Below the pieces are notes generated by a model. The model was not told the DNA's origin and made no database searches. It saw only the letters and a program-made list of their open reading frames with translations. Of a DNA stretch of 64,000 nt, positions 1-8,277 are shown piece by piece. Every line of letters starts with the position of its first letter. Position 1 is the stretch's first letter. The stretch is from NCBI RefSeq assembly GCF_008369125.1, contig NZ_VOAY01000006.1, positions 186,001 through 250,000 of the forward strand, written 5' to 3'. A program made the translations under genes and the position numbers. Origin of the DNA: Allopusillimonas sp008369125. Its GTDB lineage: Bacteria; Pseudomonadota; Gammaproteobacteria; Burkholderiales; Burkholderiaceae_B.

Positions 1-508
1 CAATACCCATGCCTGTTTTGGCACTGCACAAAATAGCTTCAGTAGAATCTATGCCGATTACGTCTTCAACCTCTTCGCGCGCGGCCTCGGGATCGGCAGA
101 AGGCAGATCCATTTTGTTGAGCACAGGTAAAACCTCTACACCCAGCTCAATCGCGGTATAGCAGTTGGCTACAGTTTGTGCCTCAACGCCCTGGGTCGCA
201 TCGACCACAAGCAACGCGCCTTCGCACGCCGACAACGAACGACTGACCTCGTAGGAAAAATCAACGTGCCCTGGCGTATCGATGAGATTGAGTGCATAGA
301 CCTGGCCATCGCGCGCGGTATAGCTGAGCGAAGCAGTTTGTGCCTTGATCGTGATGCCACGCTCGCGCTCGATATCCATGGAGTCAAGCACTTGCATGGA
401 CATTTCGCGGTCAGCCAGCCCTCCGCAACGATGAATCAGCCGGTCAGCGAGTGTGGATTTGCCGTGGTCAATATGGGCAATAATGGAAAAGTTGCGGATG
501 TGATCCAT
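1..508 (-). CDS. lepA: Elongation factor 4 (LepA), N-terminal part, cut by window edge
   Basis: Ribosome-associated translational GTPase that acts on stalled or mis-translocated ribosomes. Only the first 169 codons lie in the window; the gene runs off the left edge. Reading the minus strand from ATG at 508 gives MDHIRNFSIIAHIDHGKST, containing the P-loop (AHIDHGKST), followed by the switch region RGITIK, the G3 motif DTPGHVDF and the G4 motif NKMD, all typical of LepA/EF-Tu GTPase domains. It follows mucD in the same direction, the order known from MucD-LepA clusters of Pseudomonas and Bordetella. A hairpin between the two genes may partly uncouple them. Identification is secure; the length cannot be judged. 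Confidence 0.95.
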   Translation of the reverse strand, partial: MDHIRNFSIIAHIDHGKSTLADRLIHRCGGLADREMSMQVLDSMDIERERGITIKAQTASLSYTARDGQVYALNLIDTPGHVDFSYEVSRSLSACEGALLVVDATQGVEAQTVANCYTAIELGVEVLPVLNKMDLPSADPEAAREEVEDVIGIDSTEAILCSAKTGMGI

Positions 509-560
509 AAAACGGCAAGAAAGTCCGAAAAAGAAAGCGGAAACAGAAAAAAACCAAAAA

Positions 561-586
561 AAGGGAACGCCAGGGGGCGCTCCCTT
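561..586 (-). terminator. Rho-independent terminator after mucD
   Basis: On the minus strand an 11-bp stem (one mismatch) with arms around AAGGGAGCGCC and GGCGTTCCCTT is followed by seven T residues. It lies between the mucD stop and the lepA start, so it probably ends or weakens the rpoE-rse-mucD transcript before lepA. Confidence 0.7.
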
Positions 587-618
587 TTGCTTTACGCCAT
601 TTTAGCCGTTTCTACGGA

Positions 619-2151
619 TTATTTTTCAGGCGTAACGGTGAGCCACTGTGATTGATCACCGCGGACAACCAACAGAGCAGCTGCGCGAGACTTAGGAAGC
701 CCCGACACGACCTTTGCAAACTGCTCAGGCCCCTTGATATCAACATCGTTGATGGTCACGATGATATCACCCGCAGCAATACCTGCTTCAGCAGCTGGGC
801 CAGTAGCCTCGACCACCTGCACACCGCCCTCGTGAGGCAACTGAGCATCGGAGGATGACGTGTCGACTTCTGTCACCTTTAAGCCCAGCGCATCAACGGG
901 AGACTCTTGCGGTGCCTTTTCACTTGTCTTGACGCTGGCTGCGTCGCTAGCTGACGGCATTTCAGCGACCGTAACGGTGAGTTTTTGCTCCTTACCCTTG
1001 CGCCATACTTCCATATCGACGCGATTACCGGGCTTGGTGCTGCCTACAATACGCGGCAAGTCAGTCATGTGTTCGATCTTTTTACCATCGAATTTAATAA
1101 TGACGTCACCCGCCCGTATGCCTGCCTTGGCTGCAGGGCCATCTTTTTCAACATTACTTACCATGGCGCCATCGGCTTGATCGAGGCCAATTGCCTTGGC
1201 GACCTCATCAGAGACCGGGCCAATCTGCACACCGATGCGACCACGCGTTACCTTGCCGTGAGCCTTGAGCTGCTCAACCACACGCATGGTTTCATCAATA
1301 GGAATGGCCAGTGAAATACCCATGAAGCCACCACTTTGCGAGATAATCTGCGAATTCACGCCGACGACTTCGCCTGCCAGATTGATGAGCGGGCCACCCG
1401 AGTTACCCGGATTGACCGCAACGTCAGTCTGGATGAACGGCAGATAGTCACCCGTATCACGATTAATGGCGCTGATAATGCCTGAGGTAACCGTAGAATC
1501 AAGGCCGAACGGTGAACCTATTGCCAGCACCCACTGCCCTTTCTTGAGCTTGTTTGAGTCGCCAATTGGCAGCGGCGTAAGCCCGTGGGCATCTATTTTT
1601 ATAAGGGCTATGTCGGTACGTGCATCACTACCGATGACTTTGGCTGGGTACTCTTTGCCAGAGGTAAGGGTTACGAATATGCCATTGGACTTATCGACCA
1701 CATGGTAGTTGGTAAGTATGTAACCATCAGCCGAGATAATAAAGCCCGACCCTACGCCGCGAGGCACTGTGCGCTCCTGCGGTGCTGCCTGAGGTGCCGC
1801 ACCACGATTGCCACGGTCGCCGCGTTCGCCGCGCTTGCCCGGCATGCCTGGAGGCACTGCATCGGGACCAAAAAACCACTTGAACAGTTCATAGGGATCG
1901 GTTGAACCGCCCGGCCCCATACCCTGACCGCGCACAGGCACCGCCTCGGTAGTTCGGATATTAACGACAGACCCCTCGGTTTTGGCAACGACACTGGTAA
2001 AGTCTGGAACAGACAACACAGGAACCGGCGTCGCCGTGACCACGGGCGCAGTCGTTTCTGCGCCCACTGACGAGCATGCAACAAGCAGGCTGGCCGAGGC
2101 ACATACTGCGAAGCGTTTGAGCTTACTATTTCCAAGGTAATCGGAAAGCAT
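619..2151 (-). CDS. mucD: Periplasmic serine protease, DegP/HtrA family (MucD)
   Basis: HtrA-type protease/chaperone that degrades damaged envelope proteins and belongs to the sigma-E stress circuit. 510 aa. The catalytic triad is visible as His150 (NYHVV), Asp180 (ARTDIAL) and Ser251 (GNSGGPL), followed by two PDZ domains at roughly 285-385 and 415-505. The N-terminus is a signal peptide ending in LVAC with Cys26, a lipobox, so the protein may be a membrane-anchored lipoprotein rather than soluble. Residues about 101-127 form a Gly/Arg-rich, collagen-like loop (GKRGERGDRGNRG) before the protease domain. It is 22 bp downstream of rseB and co-directional with rpoE-rseA-rseB. Family assignment is certain; lipidation is inference. 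Confidence 0.95.
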   Translation of the reverse strand: MLSDYLGNSKLKRFAVCASASLLVACSSVGAETTAPVVTATPVPVLSVPDFTSVVAKTEGSVVNIRTTEAVPVRGQGMGPGGSTDPYELFKWFFGPDAVPPGMPGKRGERGDRGNRGAAPQAAPQERTVPRGVGSGFIISADGYILTNYHVVDKSNGIFVTLTSGKEYPAKVIGSDARTDIALIKIDAHGLTPLPIGDSNKLKKGQWVLAIGSPFGLDSTVTSGIISAINRDTGDYLPFIQTDVAVNPGNSGGPLINLAGEVVGVNSQIISQSGGFMGISLAIPIDETMRVVEQLKAHGKVTRGRIGVQIGPVSDEVAKAIGLDQADGAMVSNVEKDGPAAKAGIRAGDVIIKFDGKKIEHMTDLPRIVGSTKPGNRVDMEVWRKGKEQKLTVTVAEMPSASDAASVKTSEKAPQESPVDALGLKVTEVDTSSSDAQLPHEGGVQVVEATGPAAEAGIAAGDIIVTINDVDIKGPEQFAKVVSGLPKSRAAALLVVRGDQSQWLTVTPEK

Positions 2152-2173
2152 AGGGAACTCCGTTGTTAGAAAC

Positions 2174-3247
2174 TTAATTATTCAAAGTTTGAGTCGGCGG
2201 CACGTATTCGGTGCGCTCGACCAGTTCACGCAGAGTTTGCGCTGGCACCTCTCCCAGGGCTGTCAGCCAATGATCACCAACACGGGTGCTAAATATATTC
2301 ATCGCGCCAGTACTGGCCACCTCGTTGCCGTTTCGGGGACCTTTCTCAGCCCCCATAGGCTCGATAAAAATAGACACGGCTGCCAGACCATCGGCCAGCA
2401 CCAGTTGGCTTACCTGACGCCCATGCTTCATGGTACGTACAGCCTGCACAACAGGTTGATACCCCGGCGGGTACGGAATGCGCCAACCCTTTTTTGATAG
2501 GTCGATGGGTGTCATGGCAGACTGAACCACCTTCCACCCGTCAGTTTTCAAACTGGACTCAAGGCCTTCAGGCGACACCTGCTTGCCAAGGCTAAGCGCA
2601 TTGAACGCAATCTGGTCAATCATGCCATGGCTACCAACCACCTGGGCTTTGAGCAGCAAGTGGGTTTCGGTATCGGCACAAAGACGATAGCCGTAGCGCG
2701 CGTCGTCCCGCGGCACCAGCTCGATAAACTGACACTCACGACCCGCTACGCGATAATGCGAACCGCCCGTGCGAATTTGATAAAACTTGGGCAAATTACT
2801 GCTGTCACCCAGCAGCAGACCCGGAAAACGGTCACCACGTCGGTCTTCAATAAGAACTACTTTTTTTGACGGCATAAGGCAGCGGCTTTCATCATTATGT
2901 CGAATGTACTCGCGCGGCTCGCCGTCAAGCAGCTCAATGCGCTCGCGCTCGCCGGTGCCGTCAACCATGTGCACAATACGCGATGACACCATCGCCTGCC
3001 CCTGCTGGTACGTGTATACCCCGGAGTAATCAAGGGTTCGCGCTGCCGTCTGAATTTGTTGCAGGATGGCGACCGCTTGCTGGGCCGCGACCTCGTCACT
3101 GCTGGGCTCCGCCGCCCTCGCCGGCGTGGTGATTACCCACGCCAGCGCACATGCAATAGCCAACATACGCGAAGCATGACGAGCGACCCTCATGCCCGCA
3201 TCACCATGCCCACCATGGCCAGAAGTGAGACAAGCCCCCGTAGTCAT
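2174..3247 (-). CDS. rseB: Sigma-E regulatory protein RseB/MucB
   Basis: Periplasmic sensor that binds the anti-sigma factor RseA and shields it from proteolysis; it is thought to release RseA on binding mislocalised lipopolysaccharide or lipoprotein. 357 aa with a hydrophobic signal segment near residues 27-45 ending ARA, then the MucB/RseB N-terminal fold (LDYSGVYTYQQG, REYIRHNDE) and a smaller C-terminal domain. Its ATG overlaps the rseA stop as TAATG, so the two are translationally coupled. The N-terminus before the signal segment is rather long (MTTGACLTSGHGGHGDAG), and the Met at residue 19 or 28 could be the true start, although the TAATG overlap favours the long form. Confidence 0.92.
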   Translation of the reverse strand: MTTGACLTSGHGGHGDAGMRVARHASRMLAIACALAWVITTPARAAEPSSDEVAAQQAVAILQQIQTAARTLDYSGVYTYQQGQAMVSSRIVHMVDGTGERERIELLDGEPREYIRHNDESRCLMPSKKVVLIEDRRGDRFPGLLLGDSSNLPKFYQIRTGGSHYRVAGRECQFIELVPRDDARYGYRLCADTETHLLLKAQVVGSHGMIDQIAFNALSLGKQVSPEGLESSLKTDGWKVVQSAMTPIDLSKKGWRIPYPPGYQPVVQAVRTMKHGRQVSQLVLADGLAAVSIFIEPMGAEKGPRNGNEVASTGAMNIFSTRVGDHWLTALGEVPAQTLRELVERTEYVPPTQTLNN

Positions 3248-3738
3248 TAGCGAGACACCTCGAATGAAGCCTGGCGCACCGGGCTGGCGCCAACAATTTC
3301 GCGATGCGCATCGAGATAGTCAGCGAGACGCGTATCGTCGCCCGAAGAGGCCAGCACCTGAACATTTGACGGCCCTGACGTGCTGGGGAAAAAATAAGGC
3401 GATGCAACCCATGCCACCGACGCCATGGCGGCCACAACGGCCAGCCCCGACAGGCTTGTGCGCATAAGCGCATGACGGCTGATGCGTGGTGCAACAATAT
3501 GCGGCTCGGCGTCTATGGCTTTGGAAATTCGCGCGTAAAACAGATCGGAAGGCTTGATGGCAAGCTCTTCATTGCGCATTGCATCGCCGATCAGGTGATA
3601 GGTATCCCAAACATGCCTCCCATAGGGGGAATCGAGCTCTTCAGGACGTATTTCGCCCTCGCCGTCTACCCAGGACGAAACGGAGGCTTCCCAGGATGCC
3701 TGCTCCTGGTCTTGATGGGACTGCTTGGCGACTTGCAT
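3247..3738 (-). CDS. rseA: Anti-sigma-E factor RseA/MucA
   Basis: Inner-membrane anti-sigma factor that holds the sigma-E protein inactive until regulated proteolysis frees it. 163 aa: an N-terminal cytoplasmic domain (residues ~15-80, with ASVSSWVDGE and WDTYHLIGDAMR, the usual RseA sigma-binding signature), one membrane helix near residues 93-113 (SGLAVVAAMASVAWVASPYFF), and a short periplasmic tail of about 50 aa for RseB. It begins 10 bp after rpoE and its stop overlaps the rseB start by one base, as expected for an rpoE-rseA-rseB operon. Confidence 0.93.
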   Translation of the reverse strand: MQVAKQSHQDQEQASWEASVSSWVDGEGEIRPEELDSPYGRHVWDTYHLIGDAMRNEELAIKPSDLFYARISKAIDAEPHIVAPRISRHALMRTSLSGLAVVAAMASVAWVASPYFFPSTSGPSNVQVLASSGDDTRLADYLDAHREIVGASPVRQASFEVSR

Positions 3739-3748
3739 TTAGTGCTCC

Positions 3749-4348
3749 TTACCAGCGACGATCAGAGTCGTTGCCCAAAACGGGACGCAACTGAGCTGAA
3801 ATGGCTTCACGGGCGCGAAAAATTCTCGAACGCACGGTACCAATAGGACAACCCATAGTTTGCGCAATATCTTCATAGCTCAGGCCTTCGATCTCGCGCA
3901 ACACGATAGCGGTGCGCAGTTCTTCGGGCAGTGCGTTCATGGCAGCGTTGACCGTTTCGACGATTTGACGGCTCGCTACCATGGACTCTGGAGTGCTATT
4001 GTCGGTTAGGTTATCAATTCGGCTAAAAGTTTCACCATCTTCGTCAACACGTTCATTTAATGTGACGGGACGGCGAGCGCTGGCCGCCTGCCAGTTACGC
4101 GCCGTATTGATGGCGATGCGATACAGCCACGTATAAAACGCGCTATCGCCCCGAAACTGGGGCAAAGCGCGATATGCCTTGATAAAGGCTTCTTGGGCGA
4201 CATCTTCGACTTCGGCCGGATCACGAATCATGCGTGATAGCAGCCGCATTATTTTGCGCTGGTACTTAAGCACCAGCAGGTCGAAGGCACGCTTGTCGCC
4301 ACGCTGTACGCGAGCCACCAGTTGGGCATCGACATCGCGTTCACTCAT
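3749..4348 (-). CDS. rpoE: RNA polymerase sigma-E factor (extracytoplasmic function)
   Basis: ECF sigma factor of the envelope-stress response. 199 aa from the chosen ATG at 4348, which has an AGGAAGG ribosome-binding site and gives the family N-terminus MSERDVDAQLVARVQRGDK. Region 2 (FDLLVLKYQRKIMRLLSRM, DVAQEAFIKAYRALPQF) and region 4 (LPEELRTAIVLREIEGLSYEDIA, PIGTVRSRIFRAR) are intact. A longer in-frame start at 4420 is possible but would overlap the upstream gene out of phase. The start overlaps the stop of the preceding small gene as ATGA. The normal feedback would come from RseA/RseB just downstream. Confidence 0.95.
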   Translation of the reverse strand: MSERDVDAQLVARVQRGDKRAFDLLVLKYQRKIMRLLSRMIRDPAEVEDVAQEAFIKAYRALPQFRGDSAFYTWLYRIAINTARNWQAASARRPVTLNERVDEDGETFSRIDNLTDNSTPESMVASRQIVETVNAAMNALPEELRTAIVLREIEGLSYEDIAQTMGCPIGTVRSRIFRAREAISAQLRPVLGNDSDRRW

Positions 4349-4770
4349 GGGCCTTCCTTTTTGAGGGCGCGGCGAGGCATGACAGCCTGCCTTGCTACCT
4401 GGGTACGCAGCGAACGCCAAGCTGTGCCCGCCAGAGAATGCTTCCAGATTACCAGATCAACTCGCCCCTGCGGTACGCGGGGCGCTACAGCGGCCGACAG
4501 CGCCGCACTATTACGTGGCCAGACCACACCAGACGGAGTCGCCGAAACAGCGACACCGTTTTGAGCAGGCAAAAAACGCAAGGTAAGCCACGCTGGAGTT
4601 TGCCAAACCCTGGCCAATCGCAGATAGCCCTGGATGGCCGGACCGGCCTGCCAAAGCCCGTTGGCATGCAGGGTAAGCGTGCCTGAATAATGGAACTGAC
4701 GACGCGTCAGGGCGTTGAATAACGCCAACTGACGCGTCTGCTTGACAGGCCATTGGTAAAGCAAGGACAC
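4345..4770 (-). CDS. Small protein coupled to rpoE, weakly YgfX/CptA-like
   Basis: 141 aa, not confidently recognised. It lies between fabF (13 bp upstream) and rpoE, and its TGA overlaps the rpoE ATG as ATGA, so translation is probably coupled. The pattern of a short beta-rich segment (GTLTLHANGLW), a hydrophobic Trp-rich strand (VWQTPAWLTLRFLP) and an ending DLVIWKHSLAGTAWRSLRTQV resembles the soluble C-terminal half of YgfX proteins, whose usual ending is of the form LPDSL...AWRRLR. The two membrane helices normal at the YgfX N-terminus are not seen, so either this is a divergent, shortened member or the likeness is chance. It is strongly basic at the C-terminus (MPRRALKKEGP). Confidence 0.7.
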   Translation of the reverse strand: MSLLYQWPVKQTRQLALFNALTRRQFHYSGTLTLHANGLWQAGPAIQGYLRLARVWQTPAWLTLRFLPAQNGVAVSATPSGVVWPRNSAALSAAVAPRVPQGRVDLVIWKHSLAGTAWRSLRTQVARQAVMPRRALKKEGP

Positions 4771-4783
4771 GCAGTGTCTCAGC

Positions 4784-6013
4784 CTAGACCCTCCGGACGA
4801 TCATGGAGCCGTTCGTGCCGCCAAAGCCAAACGAGTTGGACAGCGCGATATCGATCTTTAGATCTCGTGCCTCGTTGGCGCAGTAGTCGAGATCGCAGTC
4901 GGGGTCTTGATTGAAAATATTGATGGTGGGGGGAGACACTTGGTTGTACACAGCCAGTGTGGTAAACACGGCCTCAACCCCGCCCGCCGCGCCCAACAAA
5001 TGGCCAGTCATGGACTTGGTGGAATTGACAACCAGCTTTTTGGCATAGTCGCCGAACGCGAGTTTGAGCGCCTCGGTTTCGTTTCTGTCGCCCAGTGGCG
5101 TGGAAGTACCGTGTGCATTGATGTACTGCACCTGATCGGCGTTAATGCCGCCACTGCGCAACGCATTGACCATGCCTCGGCGCGGACCGTCGCGGTCAGG
5201 CGACGTAATGTGATGCGCATCTGAGCTCATGCCATATCCGACCAGCTCACCGTAAATGCGAGCCCCACGCTTGCGGGCATGCTCGTATTCTTCGAGGACC
5301 AGCGCACCTGCGCCTTCGCCCAGTACAAAGCCATCGCGATCGCGATCCCATGGGCGCGACGCCGTTTGAGGGTCGTCATTGCGCGTGGAAAGTGCACGCA
5401 TGGCTGCGAAACCGCCCACGCCCAGCGGCGAGACAGTTGCCTCAGCCCCTCCGGCAATCATGACGTCGGCATCGCCGTATTCAATAAGCCTGCCCGCATC
5501 GCCAATGGAGTGCAGCCCCGTCGTGCAGGCAGACACGACCGCATAGCTGGGGCCCTTGAGCCCAAGCTTGATGGACAGTTGACCAGATATAAGGTTGATG
5601 AGGGAAGCCGGCACGAAGAAGGGTGAAATTCGACGCGCGCCCCGCTGGAGATATTCGATTTGGGTTTCTTCAATGCGGGGTAAACCGCCGATGCCCGACC
5701 CCAGAATAACGCCACAGCGTTCGGCGGCAGACTCGGAGGGTTCATAGCCGGCGTCACGCCAGGCCTGCACGCCAGCAGCCACGCCGTAATGGATGAAGGT
5801 ATCCATTTGCTTGGCTTCTTTTGAAGACATGTACTGCGTAACGTCGAAACCTTTGACTTCACCCGCAATATGGGAGTTCAGCTCGGAAGGATCAAAACGC
5901 GTGATGCGGCCTATGCCCGAACGCCCATTGACGATATTGTCCCAAGCGCTGTCAATATCGTTGCCGACTGGCGAAACAATACCCAAACCGGTAATGACGA
6001 CACGTCGTTTCAC
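4784..6013 (-). CDS. fabF: 3-oxoacyl-ACP synthase II (FabF)
   Basis: Condensing enzyme that elongates acyl-ACP with malonyl-ACP in type II fatty-acid synthesis. The start is taken as GTG at 6013, seven bases after a strong CAGGAG site, giving 409 aa and the family N-terminus MKRRVVITGLGIVSP. The Cys-His-His triad is complete: Cys163 in SACTTG, His301 in NAHGTSTPLGD and His338 in TGHLLGAAG. The upstream ATG at 6064 would add 17 residues with no family match. It sits 153 bp after acpP, with inverted repeats and a run of nine U residues in that leader, which may set its level below that of acyl carrier protein. Confidence 0.97.
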   Translation of the reverse strand: MKRRVVITGLGIVSPVGNDIDSAWDNIVNGRSGIGRITRFDPSELNSHIAGEVKGFDVTQYMSSKEAKQMDTFIHYGVAAGVQAWRDAGYEPSESAAERCGVILGSGIGGLPRIEETQIEYLQRGARRISPFFVPASLINLISGQLSIKLGLKGPSYAVVSACTTGLHSIGDAGRLIEYGDADVMIAGGAEATVSPLGVGGFAAMRALSTRNDDPQTASRPWDRDRDGFVLGEGAGALVLEEYEHARKRGARIYGELVGYGMSSDAHHITSPDRDGPRRGMVNALRSGGINADQVQYINAHGTSTPLGDRNETEALKLAFGDYAKKLVVNSTKSMTGHLLGAAGGVEAVFTTLAVYNQVSPPTINIFNQDPDCDLDYCANEARDLKIDIALSNSFGFGGTNGSMIVRRV

Positions 6014-6025
6014 GGATGACTCCTG

Positions 6026-6086
6026 AAAAAAAAAGCGGTTTAAAGTGAACAGGCGCAGCGCCAAGCCACAGCATTAAAATGCTTGG
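6026..6086 (-). other. fabF leader with inverted repeat and U9 run
   Basis: In the acpP-fabF gap the minus-strand RNA has a CCAAGC/GCTTGG hairpin (6061-6086) with a nested GCATT/AATGC, then nine consecutive U (6026-6034) immediately before the fabF ribosome-binding site. It resembles a weak terminator or processing site that would lower fabF relative to acpP; inference only. Confidence 0.35.
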
Positions 6087-6166
6087 CCAGGACAGCGGGA
6101 CCATTCCCTAGAAACCGCCTTGGGGGTTGCGCAGCGGTAAACCGGGGCGCACCCGAAAAGTTGATA

Positions 6167-6406
6167 TTACTGTTTGCTATGCGACGAGATGTAATCGACA
6201 GCTTGCTGAACCGTCGTGATTTTCTCGGCCTCTTCGTCCGGAATTTCGGTTTCAAATTCATCTTCGAGTGCCATCACGAGCTCGACCATGTCGAGCGAAT
6301 CGGCACCGAGGTCGTCAAGGAAGGAAGATTCGTTTTTGATCTCGGCTTCGTTAACGCCAAGTTGTTCAGCGACGATCTTCTTGACGCGCTGTTCGATGCT
6401 TTCCAT
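6167..6406 (-). CDS. acpP: Acyl carrier protein
   Basis: Carrier of growing acyl chains on a 4'-phosphopantetheine arm; partner of FabD, FabH, FabG, FabF and PlsX around it. 79 aa, very acidic, with the attachment site DSLD at Ser37 inside LDDLGADSLDMVELVMALE. The start at 6406 has a GGAGA site seven bases upstream; a longer reading from 6448 lacks any ACP similarity. It lies between fabG and fabF, its classical place, and has a TATAAT element of its own about 32 bp upstream, in line with the high amounts of ACP cells need. Confidence 0.97.
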   Translation of the reverse strand: MESIEQRVKKIVAEQLGVNEAEIKNESSFLDDLGADSLDMVELVMALEDEFETEIPDEEAEKITTVQQAVDYISSHSKQ

Positions 6407-6437
6407 GCAGATCTCCAAGTAGGGAAAATTCCCGCGA

Positions 6438-6443
6438 ATTATA
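6438..6443 (-). promoter_or_regulatory. Candidate acpP promoter -10 element
   Basis: A perfect TATAAT on the minus strand, about 32 bp upstream of the acpP start and followed by an inverted repeat (GGGAA/TTCCC) and the GGAGA ribosome-binding site. No good -35 is visible at 16-18 bp, so an activator or extended contacts may be needed. Confidence 0.45.
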
Positions 6444-6588
6444 GCCAAACGAATGAGTTATTGGTGCTGGCCATGACAAAAAAAAGGCATGCCGGCGAAG
6501 GGGGGGTGCCAAAATGGCGCTTGGCCCCGGCGCGGAACACCTGTGAATTGAACAGATTTTACCCTACGAGAGGGCCTCTGTTCGTTAA

Positions 6589-7329
6589 TTACATATACAT
6601 ACCACCATTGACGTGCAACGTGGTGCCAGTAACATAGCCAGCCTGCGGGCTAGCCAGAAAGGAAACCGCAGCCGCTACGTCTTCGGCATCGCCCAGCCGC
6701 GCAAGCGGAATCTGGGCCAAAATTGCAGCCGTTTGTGTCTCGTTAAGGGCTCGGGTCATATCAGTATCAATAAACCCTGGCGCTACGCAGTTTACCGTAA
6801 TATTGCGACTGCCCAGCTCGCGCGCCAGTGCGCGGCTTAGCCCGGCCACGCCAGCTTTGGCTGCCGCATAATTGGCCTGCCCAGGGTTGCCGACCGATCC
6901 AATGACTGAAGTAATATTGATGATGCGACCGCCACGCGCCTTCATCATGGCTTTCATGACTGCACGCGACAGGCGAAACACCGACGTCAGGTTGGTATCA
7001 AGTACGGCTTGCCAATCATCATCTTTAAGCCGCATGGCAAGGTTGTCACGCGTAATGCCGGCATTATTGACCAAAATATGTGGCGCGCCGTCCCGGCCCA
7101 GCTCAGCAGCCAGCATGTCGCAAGCCTGAGCATCATTAACATTAAGCACGACACCACGCCCGCCGCTTTCGGCAAGCATGTCGCTGATAGCCTGTGCACC
7201 CGCCTCAGAGGTGGCCGTACCCACTACCGTGGCACCGTTGGCCGCCAGCTTGAGCGCTATCGCTTTGCCTATGCCACGAGTGGCGCCCGTGACGAGCGCG
7301 GTCTTTCCTTCGAGTTGCCGGTCTGACAT
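6589..7329 (-). CDS. fabG: 3-oxoacyl-ACP reductase (FabG)
   Basis: NADPH-dependent short-chain dehydrogenase making the first reduction of each fatty-acid elongation round. 246 aa from ATG 7329, which has AAGGAA upstream; a longer reading to 7398 overlaps fabD. Visible elements are the cofactor loop TGATRGIG (14-21), NNAG (88-91), Asn113, and the catalytic Ser141, Tyr154 and Lys158 (YAAAK), and the C-terminal GGMYM, all canonical for FabG. It begins 4 bp after fabD, so the genes are co-transcribed. Confidence 0.97.
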   Translation of the reverse strand: MSDRQLEGKTALVTGATRGIGKAIALKLAANGATVVGTATSEAGAQAISDMLAESGGRGVVLNVNDAQACDMLAAELGRDGAPHILVNNAGITRDNLAMRLKDDDWQAVLDTNLTSVFRLSRAVMKAMMKARGGRIINITSVIGSVGNPGQANYAAAKAGVAGLSRALARELGSRNITVNCVAPGFIDTDMTRALNETQTAAILAQIPLARLGDAEDVAAAVSFLASPQAGYVTGTTLHVNGGMYM

Positions 7330-7333
7330 CTTT

Positions 7334-8266
7334 TTATTCCTTGAGTGAGTCGAGTGCGATCTGCAGCGATGCCGGATCAGTGACCGACAAGCTGACAAGA
7401 TCGCGCTCTATGCGTTTGGTGAGACCAGACAACACTTTACCCGGCCCGCACTCGATCACGTGAGTTACACCCATTGTCTTCATGGCCTGAATCGTTTCAA
7501 CCCAACGCACGGGATGCCAGGCTTGCCGCACCAATGCGTCTTTAATGTCGGCGGCCTGCGTCGGGCTGGCAACATCAACGTTGTTGATCAACGTAATTGC
7601 TGGCTCGCCCACGTTGACATCTGCCAGCGCCTGCTCAAGCACCTTGGCGGCTGGCTGTAGCAAACTAGAGTGAAATGGTGCCGATACAGACAACACAAGC
7701 GCGCGCTTGGCGCCATTTTCTTTAGCCAGCTGACAGGCGCGCTCAACCGCTGCTTTATGGCCGGCAATAACGACCTGTGCTGGCGCATTGAAATTGACAG
7801 CTTCTACCACCTGCCCCTGAGCTGCCTGCTCACAGACCGACTGGACATCGTCGTCGGACAAACCAAGAATGGCCGCCATGCCGCCTGTGCCGACGGGCAC
7901 TGCCGCTTGCATGGCGTCTGCGCGAATACGCACCAGGCGCACGGCATCTTCGACGCCGAGTGCATCTGCAGCGACCAGCGCCGAGTATTCGCCCAGACTG
8001 TGCCCAGCCACCAGATCGGGACGTCGGCCACCAGCATCGAGCCAGGCGTGATAAATGGCTACGGCGGCCGTAAGCATGACCGGCTGGGTATTGGTTGTGA
8101 GATTAAGATCGTCGGACGGGCCAGTTGCGATCAACGCGGCCAGATCTTGCTCAAGAGCACCTGATGCCCGGCTGACGACATCAGCCACTGTAGCATTGCC
8201 CGACCAGGCATCAAGCATGCCTACTGACTGTGAACCCTGCCCCGGAAAGACAAAAGCAATTTTCAT
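7334..8266 (-). CDS. fabD: Malonyl-CoA:ACP transacylase (FabD)
   Basis: Transfers malonyl from CoA to ACP, supplying the extender unit for FabH and FabF. 310 aa, usual length. The N-terminal MKIAFVFPGQGSQ, the nucleophile Ser90 in GHSLGEYSAL, Arg115 region (RIRADAMQ) and catalytic His199 in SAPFHSSLL are all present. Part of the fabH-fabD-fabG run with an 11-bp gap to fabH and 4-bp gap to fabG. Confidence 0.97.
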   Translation of the reverse strand: MKIAFVFPGQGSQSVGMLDAWSGNATVADVVSRASGALEQDLAALIATGPSDDLNLTTNTQPVMLTAAVAIYHAWLDAGGRRPDLVAGHSLGEYSALVAADALGVEDAVRLVRIRADAMQAAVPVGTGGMAAILGLSDDDVQSVCEQAAQGQVVEAVNFNAPAQVVIAGHKAAVERACQLAKENGAKRALVLSVSAPFHSSLLQPAAKVLEQALADVNVGEPAITLINNVDVASPTQAADIKDALVRQAWHPVRWVETIQAMKTMGVTHVIECGPGKVLSGLTKRIERDLVSLSVTDPASLQIALDSLKE

Positions 8267-8277
8267 TATTGTTAACC

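Noticed and set aside
6473..6500. Possible terminator after fabG (palindrome GGCATGCC with eight T on the minus strand)
   Set aside because: The palindrome leaves no room for a loop and no longer stem is seen, so it is not convincing.
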